Shown: positions 18,288 to 26,394 of the stretch, one piece after another
Position numbering within the stretch: the stretch's first letter is position 1
Layout: the number at the start of each line of letters is the position of its first letter
Origin: Bacteroides faecalis
GTDB taxonomy: Bacteria > Bacteroidota > Bacteroidia > Bacteroidales > Bacteroidaceae
Assembly: GCF_003865075.1 (NCBI RefSeq)
Contig: NZ_BHWB01000004.1
Coordinates: forward strand, 124,001-188,000
DNA length: 64,000 nucleotides
Direction of reading: 5' to 3'
The notes under the pieces: generated by a model
Database searches by the model: none
What the model was told of the DNA's origin: nothing
What the model saw: only the letters and a program-made list of their open reading frames with translations
Translations under genes and position numbers: made by a program

Positions 18288-19244
18288 TCACTTAGTCACA
18301 AAATAATTTTTCACGTAAAATAAATTCTTCCTATTAACTTCTGTACGTTCTTGAAGTTCAAAACCTTTAAGATAAATCTGAGTGGTTTTGATAGAGGTAT
18401 GCCCCAATGACTCACTTATCATTTCAATCGGGACTCCTCGATATTTTGCTGTAGTAGCCCAAGAATGACGAAGTGTATAGGAAGTAACAGGAGAACGCAA
18501 CTGTAATGTACGAGCCAAGCTTTTCAAGCAATTATTAAAATTCCGAAGAGCCGACTGATACTCACGATAAGCTCTTTGATCTTTCCGTCTTTTGTCACCG
18601 CGAAGTATTTCAAAAAGATAATCCGGACACCCTGGGCAGGGAGGCATACGATTACGAAGCCGGTCAATCATATTCTTGGCTGTATCCAATACTTCTACAC
18701 ACATAGGAGTTTTAGTCTTGATACGGTTATAATGCAGAATATTTTGCTCCAATGCCGTTTTCTCAAGATGGGCAAAGTCTGCAAAAGACATTCCACAAAA
18801 CTGAAACATCAAGGCAGCTATAGTCTGGGTACGACGTAAACGTTCTGAACCCGGATCTTTATAAAGCAATTTATGTAACTCAGAGACAGGTAAAGCCTTT
18901 TTCTGTCGAACATCAACTCCTGTATAAACATCATGAAACAAGCGGGGAACATAGGGAGCACTTCCCGACTCTACTCCCCGATTATAAATACTACGTAGCA
19001 TCCTCATGTAGGTAGAAATCGTATTAGGCTTCAACCCGCATTCATAAAGATATTGCCCATAACAACGCAACCGTTCCCGGGTTATCTGACTAAAAGATAT
19101 CCAAGATGTATCACAAAACTTACAGAAAGAATACAGAGCATGCTTATAGACATGCGCAGTCGAAAAACGTCCTTCTTCCTGCAATCGATCGATGTACTGT
19201 TGAGCACATCGACTAAATCCATTTCTGGTCTTCATTTGCATCAC
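18288..19244 (-). CDS. Tyrosine site-specific recombinase (capsule promoter invertase candidate)
   Basis: A 318-residue phage-integrase-family recombinase. The N-terminal SAM-like DNA-binding domain covers about residues 10-100. The catalytic domain carries TLRHSWAT (Arg and His of the second motif), ESLGHTSIKTTQIYLKG (histidine and the nucleophile tyrosine in TQIYL). The first catalytic arginine of the classical family is not evident: the corresponding stretch reads FQFCGMSFADF. IntDOT of Bacteroides also lacks that arginine, so this need not mean inactivity. The gene ends 39 bases from the right inversion repeat, which makes local inversion of the capsule promoter its likely job. Its own promoter probably lies in 19245-19365. 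Confidence 0.88.
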   Translation of the reverse strand: MMQMKTRNGFSRCAQQYIDRLQEEGRFSTAHVYKHALYSFCKFCDTSWISFSQITRERLRCYGQYLYECGLKPNTISTYMRMLRSIYNRGVESGSAPYVPRLFHDVYTGVDVRQKKALPVSELHKLLYKDPGSERLRRTQTIAALMFQFCGMSFADFAHLEKTALEQNILHYNRIKTKTPMCVEVLDTAKNMIDRLRNRMPPCPGCPDYLFEILRGDKRRKDQRAYREYQSALRNFNNCLKSLARTLQLRSPVTSYTLRHSWATTAKYRGVPIEMISESLGHTSIKTTQIYLKGFELQERTEVNRKNLFYVKNYFVTK

Positions 19245-19365
19245 TAATTATTTTATATATACAATATTTGGCGGAAACAAAGAAGAGTACTTTTTTATGT
19301 TTGACAAGCATTCACCAAATAGAATTATTTTAAAATTAATTAACATTGTTAAAAATTAGCAAATT

Positions 19366-19794
19366 ATGGTAAGTAAAAACTCGTCTCCCAAAGGGGCAAA
19401 AAGACAAACGAAAATGATTGAAAAAATGAGTAAAAAGCGTATTCAGAGACATTACAACGATGAAATCATCAGTGAAGAAGAACTGGAAAATAGAGGAGGA
19501 ATTATAGGAAATAAAGTTGAATATTTGAATCTGCATTTAAAAAAGTTCTTCGAAAAACATCTCTATTATCATCATCTCAAAACTTTGAGTGATTTAGCTC
19601 TATACATCTATCGTGAAAAGAAATTGTATTATTCAAAACACAATGGATTTAAACTAATGGAATACAGCAGTATACTAACAGAACTTTCTACCCTAAGCAA
19701 ATCTGAGCAAAAGTTATTGAAAGAACAAAAAGAAGAGAGTAGAATGAACACCCAAAAGTACAAAAACAGGAAACGTAAAAAAATAATTGCGTAA
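19366..19794 (+). CDS. Small basic protein of unknown function
   Basis: A 142-residue, lysine-rich protein (N-terminus SKNSSPKGAKRQTKMIEKMS, C-terminus KNRKRKKIIA) with no recognised domain, signal peptide or membrane segment. It is predicted mainly helical, with a central IIGNKVEYLNLHLKKFFEKH stretch. A TATGTTTG box at 19296-19303 fits a -7 element, but the nearest TTTG is 25 bases further upstream, which is rather far. It is divergent from the recombinase gene. Its AT-rich composition matches accessory DNA. The strong basic charge suggests nucleic-acid binding, which is inference only. Confidence 0.6.
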   Translation: MVSKNSSPKGAKRQTKMIEKMSKKRIQRHYNDEIISEEELENRGGIIGNKVEYLNLHLKKFFEKHLYYHHLKTLSDLALYIYREKKLYYSKHNGFKLMEYSSILTELSTLSKSEQKLLKEQKEESRMNTQKYKNRKRKKIIA

Positions 19795-19862
19795 ATGAAT
19801 GGGGAATCATACTTTTGTCGCCGTTTTCAACCGGCTGAAGATCTGAAATGATATCCCTAAAA

Positions 19863-19942
19863 ATAGTGACACTATCAAGATGCGATAGTGTCACTATAAT
19901 AAAGAAATGGCTACACTATATCAATAAAATAGTGTCACTATC
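19863..19942. repeat. Three copies of a 13-bp palindrome (ATAGTGNCACTAT)
   Basis: Copies lie at 19863-19875, 19885-19897 and 19929-19941. The first two, each extended by one base, form a perfect 14-bp inverted repeat with a 7-base spacer. The first and third copies are embedded in a longer imperfect inverted repeat (GATATCCCTAAAA on the left, CTTTTAAGGATATG on the right). The array lies 59-138 bases before the 20001 gene. It looks like a multi-site operator or the folded end of a small mobile element. No coding potential. Confidence 0.75.
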
Positions 19943-20000
19943 TTTTAAGGATATGTTATCCAATAATTAATATCAGTAAAGATTTACAAAACAAAGAATT

Positions 20001-20345
20001 ATGAATAAGAAATTAGACAAAAGTACAATTAGATTTTTTAAGTTAGTATGGAAAAGACGTATTATAGCTGAAAAAGGATTTTCAGAGAAAGAAGCAGAAA
20101 AAATTGTCATAAAGAGTATAGAAGTAACAGAACGCATGCTTTACGGACACGCAATGATAGCATTCTATAAACAAGACGGGACATTCTGTATGGAGCAAGG
20201 CACCCTTATTGGATATGAAAAATTCTTTCATCGAAAGTTTATTCTTACGGCAAAACAGGAATCAATAATCTATTGGAGTGAAGAACAACAAGCATGGAGA
20301 AGATTTATGATCGGCAACTTGCTGGAATGGAAACCTGTTGTTTAA
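20001..20345 (+). CDS. WYL_2/SH3 beta-barrel-like small protein (DUF2693 type)
   Basis: A 114-residue protein. The N-terminal helical part (STIRFFKLVWKRRIIAEKGF) precedes a strand-rich half with IAFYKQDGTFCMEQGTLIGY, IIYWSEEQQAWRRFMIGNLL. This FxYxKxDGT...GTL...YW...WRxF pattern recalls the SH3-like WYL_2 proteins common in Bacteroides accessory regions. Their function is not established. A nucleic-acid or small-molecule binding role is guessed from WYL domains. It is 22 bases upstream of the DUF4373 gene, likely the same transcript, and downstream of the palindrome array. Confidence 0.6.
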   Translation: MNKKLDKSTIRFFKLVWKRRIIAEKGFSEKEAEKIVIKSIEVTERMLYGHAMIAFYKQDGTFCMEQGTLIGYEKFFHRKFILTAKQESIIYWSEEQQAWRRFMIGNLLEWKPVV

Positions 20346-20367
20346 CTTTTAATAAAATAAATAAACT

Positions 20368-21153
20368 ATGAGTATTGATCATAAAGGAATCCCCTATTTC
20401 CCAATATACGCTACTTTCTTTGAAGAAGAAGTCATTGAATTGTTAGAAGCTCAATATGGGATCCGGGCATCTTACATCGTCATGAGGTTACTATGCAAAA
20501 TTTATAAAGAAGGATATTATATCTCTTGGGGACAGGAACAAAGCCTTATTTTCATCCGTAAAATTGGAGGAGAAATACAAGAAAAGACAATGGATAAGAT
20601 TATTCAAATATTATTGGAAAAAGAATTTTTCGATAAAGCAAGCTACGAAAAGTATGGAATCCTAACTTCAGAACAGATACAGAGGGTTTGGTTAGAAGCT
20701 ACTGTACGACGTAAACGTGATTTCTCTAAATTGCCTTACCTATTATCAAATCCATATGCTAGTTCCAAAAATTGTAAACAAAAAGAAGAAATGAACAACG
20801 AAAATGCTGACAATTCTTCTGTTCAAGTTGGATTGATTTCGGAAAATGCAAACAATTTCGAACAAACTAAACTAAACAAAACTAAAACACCTATAGAGGA
20901 AGAAGAATTAACCAACATTTCGGTGGAAATTCCGGGATATGCATATAATCAAGCCACACACAACTTATCGGGGCTATTGGAAAGCATGGAACGCTATAAA
21001 ATAACTGTCCAGAAAGAAAGAGAAACTATCTTAATGTTATCAGACTACGGAAAGAAGGGAACGCAAGTTTGGAAAATATTCGCCAATACCAACTGGAGTA
21101 AGATAGGAGCACCTGGAAAGTATATCATTTCCATATTGGGAAGCAAACATTAA
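20368..21153 (+). CDS. DUF4373 (Lin1244/Lin1753-like N-terminal) domain protein
   Basis: A 261-residue protein with a conserved N-terminal domain (about residues 5-100). It contains GIPYFPIYATFFEEEVIELL, YGIRASYIVMRLLCKIYKEG and the RKIGGEIQEKTMDKII helix, typical of phage/ICE-associated replication-initiator-like winged-helix domains. A variable linker follows (residues 130-185), then a C-terminal helical part (LLESMERYKITVQKERETIL, GTQVWKIFANTNWSKIGAPG). Such genes are frequent beside Bacteroides capsule loci and mobile DNA. The role is unknown, though DNA binding is plausible. It ends at a convergent terminator shared with manA. Confidence 0.7.
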   Translation: MSIDHKGIPYFPIYATFFEEEVIELLEAQYGIRASYIVMRLLCKIYKEGYYISWGQEQSLIFIRKIGGEIQEKTMDKIIQILLEKEFFDKASYEKYGILTSEQIQRVWLEATVRRKRDFSKLPYLLSNPYASSKNCKQKEEMNNENADNSSVQVGLISENANNFEQTKLNKTKTPIEEEELTNISVEIPGYAYNQATHNLSGLLESMERYKITVQKERETILMLSDYGKKGTQVWKIFANTNWSKIGAPGKYIISILGSKH

Positions 21154-21191
21154 CGATCTAAATAACTTAATAAATAACAGAAGTATATTGA

Positions 21192-21232
21192 AAGAGGTTG
21201 TATTCACTTCACAAAGATGAACACAACCTCTT
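21192..21232. terminator. Bidirectional terminator between the DUF4373 gene and manA
   Basis: Arms 21192-21206 and 21218-21232 pair over 15 bases with one mismatch. The loop is 11 bases and A/T tracts flank the stem. It lies between convergent genes, so it can end both transcripts. Confidence 0.75.
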
Positions 21233-21255
21233 AATTATGTATATTTACTATTCGC

Positions 21256-22227
21256 TTATACGTATGTTTCCAGCAATTTCACATTTCCTCCTACCGGAGT
21301 AATCGTTACATCTTGTGTAGTAGCAGGAAACAAAACAGATTCACCTGCATTCACCGTCAATTCATTACCTTCATTATCTCTTAATTTACAAGATCCTTCC
21401 ATACAAATAAAAATCACAAAAGAATCAAGCTCAGAATAATCACAATTTATTTCTTCTGTCAGATCATACACAGATGTTGTAAAGTAAGGACATGCAACCA
21501 ATTCCACTGGTTCGTCTTTCACTGCATCGTATTTTGTACGGTAGTCATCCAGTACATCGTAATCGATAGCTTCGCGTGCCAGATCAGTATGAAGTTCACG
21601 AGTCTTTCCGTTAGCATCCTTACGATTGAAATCATAAATACGATATGTGATATCAGAAGTTTGCTGAATTTCAGCTATAAACGAACCGGCACCGATGCTG
21701 TGAACACGTCCTGCCGGAAGGAAAAACACATCCCCCGGATGAATTTCATATTCCTGCAACACATCAGTAATCGTGTTATTGAACACACGTTCTTTATATT
21801 CTTTAGGAGTAATTTGCTCAGAAAAACCTGAACGTAATTTAGCTCCCTTATCCGCATCTACCACATACCACATTTCTGTTTTACCCATTGAGTTATGGCG
21901 TTTCTTTGCCAAATCGTCTGACGGGTGTACCTGAATAGATAGATCCTGTTTGGCATCAATAAACTTGATCAACAAAGGAAACTTGTTACCGAAACGGGCA
22001 TAATTCGCTTCGCCTACCAGCTCTTCGCGATACCTTTTCACCATATCGGTTAAAGTTAAACCTTTGTCCGGGCCATTGGCCACAACAGATTCATTATTTT
22101 CTACGCCGGAAATCTCCCAGCTTTCTCCTACTCCTTTCAAGTCTGAATTCAAATGCTTAAATGGAATAATCTTGTCGCCCCCCCAAAGCGTCTGCTTCAG
22201 AATAGGTTCGAATTTTAATGGATACAT
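21256..22227 (-). CDS. manA: Class I mannose-6-phosphate isomerase
   Basis: Interconverts mannose-6-phosphate and fructose-6-phosphate in the cytoplasm, linking mannose use and GDP-mannose/fucose synthesis to glycolysis. The 323-residue length fits the short bacterial type. The zinc site is seen as QVHPSDD (about 98-104), KTEMWYV, and GRVHSIGAGSFIAEIQQTSD, together with the typical N-terminus LKFEPILKQTLWGG. It is divergent from galM across a 282-base regulatory region. A TATGTTTG box on the minus strand (22294-22287) and a 15-bp palindrome in the leader precede it. Its proximity to the capsule locus could support sugar-nucleotide supply, but it is not part of that operon. Confidence 0.95.
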   Translation of the reverse strand: MYPLKFEPILKQTLWGGDKIIPFKHLNSDLKGVGESWEISGVENNESVVANGPDKGLTLTDMVKRYREELVGEANYARFGNKFPLLIKFIDAKQDLSIQVHPSDDLAKKRHNSMGKTEMWYVVDADKGAKLRSGFSEQITPKEYKERVFNNTITDVLQEYEIHPGDVFFLPAGRVHSIGAGSFIAEIQQTSDITYRIYDFNRKDANGKTRELHTDLAREAIDYDVLDDYRTKYDAVKDEPVELVACPYFTTSVYDLTEEINCDYSELDSFVIFICMEGSCKLRDNEGNELTVNAGESVLFPATTQDVTITPVGGNVKLLETYV

Positions 22228-22509
22228 TTTAGTTTTTCTTGTTATAAACTTAGATTAAATTCGTCTGGATTGTAACAATCCGGGGACAAACATACGAAAA
22301 ATAGTTCAAATTTAAATAAAAGATGAAATTTAAATTCAATCAAAATCCAGATTATCAACGAGACCCAAATGAAAATTTTCTTGTCTACTAAAGAAGAGAC
22401 AGATAATTACGCTAAACTTTCCTAAAAGCTACTTTAGATTTAGACCGAATAATTTGTGAGTAACAAAGAATTTCCCTTTATTTGCAAGAAATTTTAATTA
22501 ATACCAAAC
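22228..22509. promoter_or_regulatory. Divergent manA / galM promoter region
   Basis: For galM there is TTTG at 22453-22456, a 20-base spacer and TTTATTTG at 22477-22484 (one mismatch from TAnnTTTG), about 25 bases before the ATG. For manA the minus strand has TATGTTTG at 22294-22287. The palindrome GGATTGTAACAATCC (22267-22281) lies between that box and the manA start and may be an operator or a leader hairpin. No gene is seen. Confidence 0.65.
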
Positions 22510-23607
22510 ATGAATAACACATTCCCAACAGAGGGAAATCTATCTGGGCTCAGCCGCGAAGATTTCCAAAAGGATATAAACGGTAAGAAAACAGACTTAT
22601 TTATCCTTAAAAATAAGAAGGGAATGGAAGTAGCCGTAACGAATTACGGATGCGCCATTCTTTCAATTATGGTACCGGATAAAAACGGAAAATATGCAAA
22701 CGTTATTTTAGGACACGACAGTATCGACCACGTCATCAACAGCCCGGAACCATTCCTCAGTACTACTATCGGACGCTACGGTAATCGTATAGCTAAAGGG
22801 AAATTCACCTTATTTGGCGAAGAACATGAACTGACTATCAACAACGGACCTAACTCTTTGCACGGCGGACCTACAGGCTTTCATGCACGTGTATGGGATG
22901 CCACTCAAATTAATGAGTGTACCGTACAATTCAATTATCTTTCTGCGGATGGTGAAGAAGGGTTCCCTGGTAATCTGGAAGTAGAAATGACCTATCGATT
23001 GGAGGAAGAAGTAAATGCATTGACTATTGAATATCGTGCAACTACCGATAAAGCAACAATAGTAAACTTAACCAGTCACGGATTCTTCAACCTTGCCGGC
23101 ATTTCCAATCCTACTCCTACTATAAATGATCACCTTGTCACTATTAATGCTGATTTCTATACGCCTATCGACGAAGTATCCATCCCAACGGGAGAAATTC
23201 TTAAAGTAGAAGGTACGCCGATGGACTTCCGTACGCCACACACTGTAGGCGAACGCATCAACGATAAATTCCAACAGCTTATTTTCGGTGCAGGATATGA
23301 CCATTGTTATGTGTTGAACAAGAATGAAAACGGTTCGCTCGATCTGGCTGCTGTCTGCAAAGATCCCAAAAGCGGACGAATCATGGAAGTATACACAACA
23401 GAAAATGGAGTACAACTTTATACGGGTAATTGGTTAAATGGATTCGAAGGTGCACATGGTGCAACATTCCCTGCCAGAAGTGCAATATGCTTTGAGGCAC
23501 AATGTTTCCCGGATACTCCAAACATTACTCACTTCCCATCAGCGACATTACTACCAGGTGATGAATATCAGCAAATAACTGTATACAAGTTTGACGTAGA
23601 AGAATAA
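22510..23607 (+). CDS. galM: Aldose 1-epimerase, cytoplasmic (first gene of galactose operon)
   Basis: Mutarotase converting beta-galactose to the alpha anomer used by galactokinase. The 365 residues lack a signal peptide. Active-site landmarks are visible: TIGRYGNRIAKGKF, NNGPNSLHGGPTGFHARVW (catalytic histidine), NLTSHGFFNLAG (second histidine), AGYDHCYVLN and the late catalytic glutamate region SAICFEAQCFPDTPN. The gene leads a galM, transporter, galK cluster with 52- and 38-base gaps. A paralogue with a lipoprotein signal lies at 27503, giving one predicted cytoplasmic and one exported form. Confidence 0.94.
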   Translation: MNNTFPTEGNLSGLSREDFQKDINGKKTDLFILKNKKGMEVAVTNYGCAILSIMVPDKNGKYANVILGHDSIDHVINSPEPFLSTTIGRYGNRIAKGKFTLFGEEHELTINNGPNSLHGGPTGFHARVWDATQINECTVQFNYLSADGEEGFPGNLEVEMTYRLEEEVNALTIEYRATTDKATIVNLTSHGFFNLAGISNPTPTINDHLVTINADFYTPIDEVSIPTGEILKVEGTPMDFRTPHTVGERINDKFQQLIFGAGYDHCYVLNKNENGSLDLAAVCKDPKSGRIMEVYTTENGVQLYTGNWLNGFEGAHGATFPARSAICFEAQCFPDTPNITHFPSATLLPGDEYQQITVYKFDVEE

Positions 23608-23659
23608 TTTAATAGAAGAATAACTAATCAAATTTATAAACTAATATTTATTTAAAACC

Positions 23660-24979
23660 ATGACACAAGAAAAAAAGAGTTATCTATTGCCAATAGCAAT
23701 GATGTTCGCCCTCTTCGCTATGATTTCATTCGTTACAGGATTTACTAATCCTCTCGGACTTATTGTAAAAGAACAGTTTAATGCTCCCAACTGGATGACC
23801 CAGTTAGGAAATGCAGCCAATTTCATAGCTTATGCATTTATGGGACTTCCGGCTGGTATTATGCTGAAAAGAATTGGTTATAAAAAGACAGCATTAATTG
23901 CAGTTGCAGTAGGTTTCGTTGGTGTAGGTATCCAATTCCTTTCAGGACAAATGCCATTCCAACCAGGTGAATTCGGACCATTCTGGGTGTACCTGACAGG
24001 AGCTTTCGTTTCCGGTTTCTCTATGTGTATGTTAAATGCAGTAGTAAACCCGATGTTAAATACATTAGGCGGTGGCGGTAAGAAAGGTAACCAATTAATT
24101 CAATTCGGTGGTTCTTTAAATTCTATTTCTGCAACAATCGTTCCTGTATTAGGAGGTTATTTGATCGGTACCATCAGTCAGGATACCAGAATTAGTGACG
24201 CTAATCCGGCTTTATTTATCGCTATGGGTATTTTCGCTGTAGTATTCGTTGTATTAGCTTCAATGAGCATTCCTGAACCTCATATGGAACATACTGCTGA
24301 CCACAAGGTGAAAGATGCTTATAGTCCGATGTCTTTCCGTCACTTCGTACTTGGAACAATAGCTATTTTTGTATATGTGGGAGTAGAAGTAGGTATTCCT
24401 AACTTTGTAAACTTGTTCCTAACTACTTCACAAAGTGCGGAAGGTGCTCAAGGATTAGGTATTGATACTGCAATCGCAGGATCTATCGTAGGTACATATT
24501 GGTTCCTGATGATGATTGGTCGTCTTTGCGGTGGTGCTCTTGGTGCTAAATTCTCCAGTAAAGCTCAAATCACAACTGTTTGTCTGTTCGCATTAGCTTT
24601 CTTGCTCATCGGTATGTTTGCTCCTACTGAAGCAACAGTTAATATGCCTGTATTCAAATCAGACATTAGTTTTGGGATGGCTGTTGTACCCGTAGGTGTT
24701 ATGTTCTTCATCCTTTGCGGACTTTGTACTTCTATTATGTGGGGTGGTATCTTCAATCTTGCAGTAGAAGGTCTTGGCAAGTATACTGCAATGGCATCCG
24801 GTATCTTTATGGTAATGGTTTGCGGTGGTGGTATCCTTCCATTGATCCAAGGTGGTGTAGCAGATGCTACAAGTAGTTATATGGCAAGTTTCTGGGTAAT
24901 CTTCGCAGGTGTGGCCTATATACTGTATTATGCATTGATTGGTTGCAAGAATGTGAACAAAAATATTCCTGTTGAATAA
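23660..24979 (+). CDS. Glucose/galactose MFS transporter (FucP/GlcP-like)
   Basis: Inner-membrane sugar:proton symporter of 439 residues with about twelve hydrophobic segments. The FucP-type N-terminus is clear: FALFAMISFVTGFTNPLG, then LGNAANFIAYAFMGLPAGIM and the KRIGYKKTALIAVAVGFVGV loop between helices 2 and 3. Central NAVVNPMLNTLGGGGKKGNQ and the late GGGILPLIQGGVAD are also typical of the glucose/galactose subgroup. Placement between galM and galK makes galactose (and probably glucose) the substrate. Codon use suggests strong expression. Confidence 0.9.
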   Translation: MTQEKKSYLLPIAMMFALFAMISFVTGFTNPLGLIVKEQFNAPNWMTQLGNAANFIAYAFMGLPAGIMLKRIGYKKTALIAVAVGFVGVGIQFLSGQMPFQPGEFGPFWVYLTGAFVSGFSMCMLNAVVNPMLNTLGGGGKKGNQLIQFGGSLNSISATIVPVLGGYLIGTISQDTRISDANPALFIAMGIFAVVFVVLASMSIPEPHMEHTADHKVKDAYSPMSFRHFVLGTIAIFVYVGVEVGIPNFVNLFLTTSQSAEGAQGLGIDTAIAGSIVGTYWFLMMIGRLCGGALGAKFSSKAQITTVCLFALAFLLIGMFAPTEATVNMPVFKSDISFGMAVVPVGVMFFILCGLCTSIMWGGIFNLAVEGLGKYTAMASGIFMVMVCGGGILPLIQGGVADATSSYMASFWVIFAGVAYILYYALIGCKNVNKNIPVE

Positions 24980-25017
24980 TAAATCGATTATTAACGAACT
25001 TATAAAAAGATTTTATC

Positions 25018-26172
25018 ATGGATATAGAACACGTAAGAAGTCGTTTCATCAAGCATTTTGACGGAACCACAGGATTTGTATATGCCTCTCCTGGTCGTAT
25101 TAACTTAATTGGCGAACACACTGATTACAATGGTGGGTTTGTATTCCCGGGAGCTATAGATAAAGGTATGATCGCTGAAATCAAACCAAATGGTACTGAC
25201 AAAGTAAGAGCTTACTCTATTGATCTTAAAGATTATGTTGAATTCGGTCTGAACGAAGAAGATGCTCCTCGTGCCAGCTGGGCAAGATATATTTTCGGTG
25301 TATGCCGTGAAATGATCAAAAGAGGTGTAAACGTAAAAGGATTTAATACAGCTTTTGCCGGTGATGTCCCTCTGGGTGCCGGTATGTCTTCTTCTGCTGC
25401 TTTAGAAAGCACTTATGCCTTTGCTTTGAACGAATTGTTTGGCGAAAACAAAATTGATAAATTTGAATTGGCAAAAGTAGGACAAGCTACAGAACATAAC
25501 TACTGTGGTGTAAACTGCGGGATCATGGACCAGTTTGCTTCCGTATTCGGTAAAGCCGGTAGCTTGATTCGTTTGGATTGCCGTTCTTTGGAATATCAAT
25601 ATTTCCCATTCCATCCGACTGGTTATCGCCTCGTTTTGCTGGATTCAGTTGTTAAACATGAATTAGCTTCTTCTGCATATAACAAGCGTCGCCAAAGTTG
25701 TGAAGCTGCAGTTGCTGCTATCCAGAAAAAACATCCTCATGTAGAATTCTTACGCGACTGTACAATGGAAATGTTGCAGGAAGCAAAAGCTGAAATCAGT
25801 GAAGAAGACTATATGCGTGCAGAATATGTGATCGAAGAAATCCAACGTGTACTTGATGTATGTGATGCTTTGGAAAAAGATGATTACGAGACTGTAGGTC
25901 AGAAGATGTATGAAACTCACCACGGTATGAGTAAGTTATACGAAGTAAGCTGTGAAGAACTCGATTTCTTAAACGACTGTGCTAAAGAATATGGCGTAAC
26001 AGGTTCTCGTGTTATGGGTGGTGGCTTCGGAGGTTGTACCATCAACTTGGTGAAAGAAGAATTATACGATAACTTCATTGAAAAAACAAAAGAAGCTTTC
26101 AAAGCTAAATTCGGCAGAAGTCCGAAAGTTTATGATGTAGTAATCGGAGACGGTTCTCGTAGACTGGAATAA
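25018..26172 (+). CDS. galK: Galactokinase
   Basis: Phosphorylates alpha-galactose with ATP at the start of the Leloir pathway. The 384-residue product carries the galactokinase signature GRINLIGEHTDYNGGFVFPG near residue 27, the GHMP ATP-binding loop VPLGAGMSSSAALE near 118-131, the catalytic-aspartate region VNCGIMDQFASVFGK near 165, and the C-terminal GHMP motif GSRVMGGGFGGCTIN near 330. It is the third gene of the galactose cluster. galT and galE are not in the window. A hairpin 24 bases after the stop probably ends the transcript. Confidence 0.96.
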   Translation: MDIEHVRSRFIKHFDGTTGFVYASPGRINLIGEHTDYNGGFVFPGAIDKGMIAEIKPNGTDKVRAYSIDLKDYVEFGLNEEDAPRASWARYIFGVCREMIKRGVNVKGFNTAFAGDVPLGAGMSSSAALESTYAFALNELFGENKIDKFELAKVGQATEHNYCGVNCGIMDQFASVFGKAGSLIRLDCRSLEYQYFPFHPTGYRLVLLDSVVKHELASSAYNKRRQSCEAAVAAIQKKHPHVEFLRDCTMEMLQEAKAEISEEDYMRAEYVIEEIQRVLDVCDALEKDDYETVGQKMYETHHGMSKLYEVSCEELDFLNDCAKEYGVTGSRVMGGGFGGCTINLVKEELYDNFIEKTKEAFKAKFGRSPKVYDVVIGDGSRRLE

Positions 26173-26196
26173 TAAATATCAATCTAGATGTTTTAA

Positions 26197-26223
26197 GGGG
26201 CGGTTTTTAAATAAAGCCGCCCC
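26197..26223 (+). terminator. G+C-rich hairpin after galK
   Basis: Stem GGGGCGG (26197-26203) pairs with CCGCCCC (26217-26223), extended by wobble and T-A pairs around an A/T loop. No strong U tract follows, so its strength as a terminator is uncertain. Confidence 0.65.
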
Positions 26224-26229
26224 TACTAT

Positions 26230-26394
26230 TTATATGATACAACCTTCTTCATCTTCGGAAACTTTTTCTTCAGGAGCTTTTTCTTTAGAATCATTCTCCA
26301 AATACTTCCGTAAATCATCAGCTGCTATAGCAGGTACATCCTTCTTCTTTACAGTTTGATAAGTTTTTGTAGACTTTCTATTCTCAGCACCTTT
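26230..26394 (-). pseudogene. 3' remnant of an unidentified charged protein
   Basis: The minus strand has 54 open codons ending in TAA at 26230. They encode a K/E/D-rich tail (for example STKTYQTVKKKDVPAIAADD and KYLENDSKEKAP, ending EDEEGCII) with no start codon of its own. The frame abuts the stop of the nucleotidyltransferase/HEPN gene immediately upstream but is in a different frame from it. It looks like the end of a gene whose 5' part was replaced or deleted. The parent family is not recognised. Confidence 0.4.

Noticed and set aside
19863..19942. CRISPR array
   Set aside because: Only three short palindromic copies with unequal spacers (about 9 and 31 bases) and no cas gene nearby.
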